Below are positions 62,662 through 64,000 of a stretch of DNA of 64,000 bases, one piece after another. The notes under the pieces were generated by a model. The model was not told the DNA's origin. It did no database searches and worked only from the letters and a program-made list of their open reading frames with translations. The first letter of the stretch is position 1. Every line of letters begins with the position of its first letter. The DNA is from UBA2336 sp037443645 (lineage in GTDB: Bacteria; Bacteroidota; Bacteroidia; Cytophagales; Cyclobacteriaceae), in contig JBBINY010000002.1 in assembly GCA_037443645.1 (NCBI GenBank), positions 1-64,000 on the forward strand, written 5' to 3'. The position numbers and the translations under genes are program-made.

Positions 62662-64000
62662 ATGGAGGCAGCAACTACAGGAAGTACAGTACAATTTCAC
62701 TCCGCTCAGGAGATCTTCAACAAACAAAAAAATCATATAGGGATTTTGCGCTCGGAGCCAATTTCTAATCGCAGGGAGCGCCTTAAACGGCTGGCTGTGT
62801 GGATAAAAACTAATCGAAAAAAGGTGCAAGAGACCCTTTATGCCGACTTCAGAAAACCCGAGGCGGAAACGGATGCCACCGAACTATTTGTTGTACTCAA
62901 TGAAATTGATCATGCACTCGCAAATCTGGACCGGTGGACGAAACCTAAAAAAGTCGATGCGCCCTTAACCATGCTGGGCACGCGGTCGGTTATCCGGTTT
63001 GAGCCGAAAGGAGTTTGCCTGATCATCTCACCCTGGAATTACCCGTTTAATTTGTCCCTCGTGCCGCTGGTTGCAGCCCTTGCAGCGGGCAATAGTGCGG
63101 TCATCAAGCCTTCGGAACTCACGCCCCACACCTCATCCGTCATTGCCGCAATGTGCCGCGAACTTTTTGATGAGTCGGTGGTGGCCGTGGTTGAAGGCGG
63201 GGTTGATGTTGCCCGGCAGTTGCTGGCCTTGCCTTTCGATCACATTTTTTTTACCGGAAGCACGGCAATCGGAAAGTTGGTGATGAAAGCTGCAGCCGAA
63301 CACCTCACTTCCGTGACGCTGGAACTGGGTGGAAAATCGCCTGCTATGGTTACCCCTTCGGCTCACCTGCAGGAAGCAGCCAGAAGGATTGCTGTTGCCA
63401 AGTTTGTCAACAACGGCCAAACTTGTATTGCGCCCGACTACCTGCTTGTACATGAATCCGTGTTTGCCGATTTTTTAACTGCCTTAAAAGAACAAACGTT
63501 GAAACTCTTTGCAGACGAAAACGGATCAATTGAACAATCACCGCATTATGCCCGCATTGTGAACAGCACACACTTCAGCCGGTTAAATGCACTTATTCGG
63601 GATGCCCTGGAGCGTGGTGCTTCGGTGGTCATGAGCGGGCCGGTTAATGAGTCAACCCGATTTATTCACCCAATCATCCTCACCAACGTTAATGATGACG
63701 CCCGCATCATGCAGGAGGAAATCTTCGGACCAGTACTGCCCATCCGATCCTACGGGTCTGTCAGCGAAGCCATTCACTACATCAACCAAAAGCCCAAGCC
63801 TCTGGCTCTGTATTTTTTTGGCACAAATAAAAAGGAGCAGCGTGATGTGCTCACCCAAACAACAGCAGGGGGTGTATGCATCAATGATTGCGCCATCCAT
63901 TACCTGCATCCTAACCTTCCGTTTGGCGGAGTGAATACCAGCGGCATCGGTAAAGCCCATGGATATTTTGGTTTCCTTTCTTTTTCCAATGAAAAGCCAG
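62662..64000 (+). CDS. aldehyde dehydrogenase (3' end off window)
   Basis: About 446 residues visible, from the ATG at 62662, with only the last few missing. ISPWNYPFNLSLVPLVAALAAGN, FFTGSTAIGKLV, VTLELGGKSP (catalytic Glu), FVNNGQTCIAPDYLLV (nucleophile Cys), EEIFGPVLP and FGGVNTSGIGKAHG give the full ALDH set. The short N-terminus and LKRLAVWIKTNRKKVQETLY fit class 3-type (AldH3/AlkH) enzymes that oxidise medium- or long-chain aldehydes with NAD(P). Upstream 62544-62661 holds a palindrome and the promoter. Confidence 0.93.
   Translation, partial: MEAATTGSTVQFHSAQEIFNKQKNHIGILRSEPISNRRERLKRLAVWIKTNRKKVQETLYADFRKPEAETDATELFVVLNEIDHALANLDRWTKPKKVDAPLTMLGTRSVIRFEPKGVCLIISPWNYPFNLSLVPLVAALAAGNSAVIKPSELTPHTSSVIAAMCRELFDESVVAVVEGGVDVARQLLALPFDHIFFTGSTAIGKLVMKAAAEHLTSVTLELGGKSPAMVTPSAHLQEAARRIAVAKFVNNGQTCIAPDYLLVHESVFADFLTALKEQTLKLFADENGSIEQSPHYARIVNSTHFSRLNALIRDALERGASVVMSGPVNESTRFIHPIILTNVNDDARIMQEEIFGPVLPIRSYGSVSEAIHYINQKPKPLALYFFGTNKKEQRDVLTQTTAGGVCINDCAIHYLHPNLPFGGVNTSGIGKAHGYFGFLSFSNEKP

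Overview
The window looks like a chromosomal segment of a free-living Bacteroidota, most likely order Cytophagales. The evidence is a gliding-motility lipoprotein (GldB), TlpA/DsbD-type redox proteins, many signal-peptide and lipobox proteins, S9 peptidase, two-component-propeller and PD40-OmpA families, several gene starts preceded by TAnnTTTG promoter elements, and few Shine-Dalgarno sequences. I see no rRNA, tRNA, prophage, insertion sequence or CRISPR array. Most of the window is ordinary core and accessory chromosome.

Layout. 1-8403: an all-minus block with a PLP-dependent dehydratase (cut by the window edge), polA, a PhoD-type phosphatase, a DUF4153 membrane protein and two secreted thioredoxin-fold proteins. 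8404-8765: a gene-free strand-switch region with DnaA-box-like sequences, a candidate replication origin. 8766-24556: a mostly plus block with nitronate monooxygenase and a frameshifted VOC gene, recG, a kinase-less propeller sensor, a DinB/PBP4/NagZ cell-wall cluster, a 144-bp palindromic repeat, two tiny membrane coiled-coil proteins, hutG-hutF (formiminoglutamate to glutamate), and a large secreted BNR-repeat protein. 24620-30172: S9 peptidase, GNAT, a lipoprotein, a PlsC acyltransferase and a bile-acid-type symporter. 30265-34293: two tandem divergent DAACS symporters, an ATP-grasp-like protein and a DUF2214 protein, all joined by overlapping start/stop codons. 34313-37375: a Fic protein whose promoter carries a helically phased palindrome array, and a secreted esterase. 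37530-43476: a convergent response regulator/kinase pair around a repeat cluster, a WHy-domain lipoprotein, a 2OG-Fe(II) oxygenase, DinB, a dienelactone hydrolase, a CBS protein and an acyl-CoA ligase. 43595-64000: gldB, tpiA, prmA, a 1582-residue secreted protein of unknown function, a nonsense-mutated ABM gene, M20 peptidase, dsbD, M23 peptidase, a patatin-autotransporter-like protein, two related OmpA proteins, a transglutaminase-like protein and an aldehyde dehydrogenase cut by the window end.

The most unusual signals are the phased operator array upstream of fic, the coupled symporter-symporter-ATP-grasp cassette, the 1582-residue secreted protein, the candidate origin at the strand switch, the loss of exonuclease residues in PolA, and two genes each broken by a single lesion. 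Coordinates and motifs were read by eye. Family names come from recognising motifs, not from database searches.
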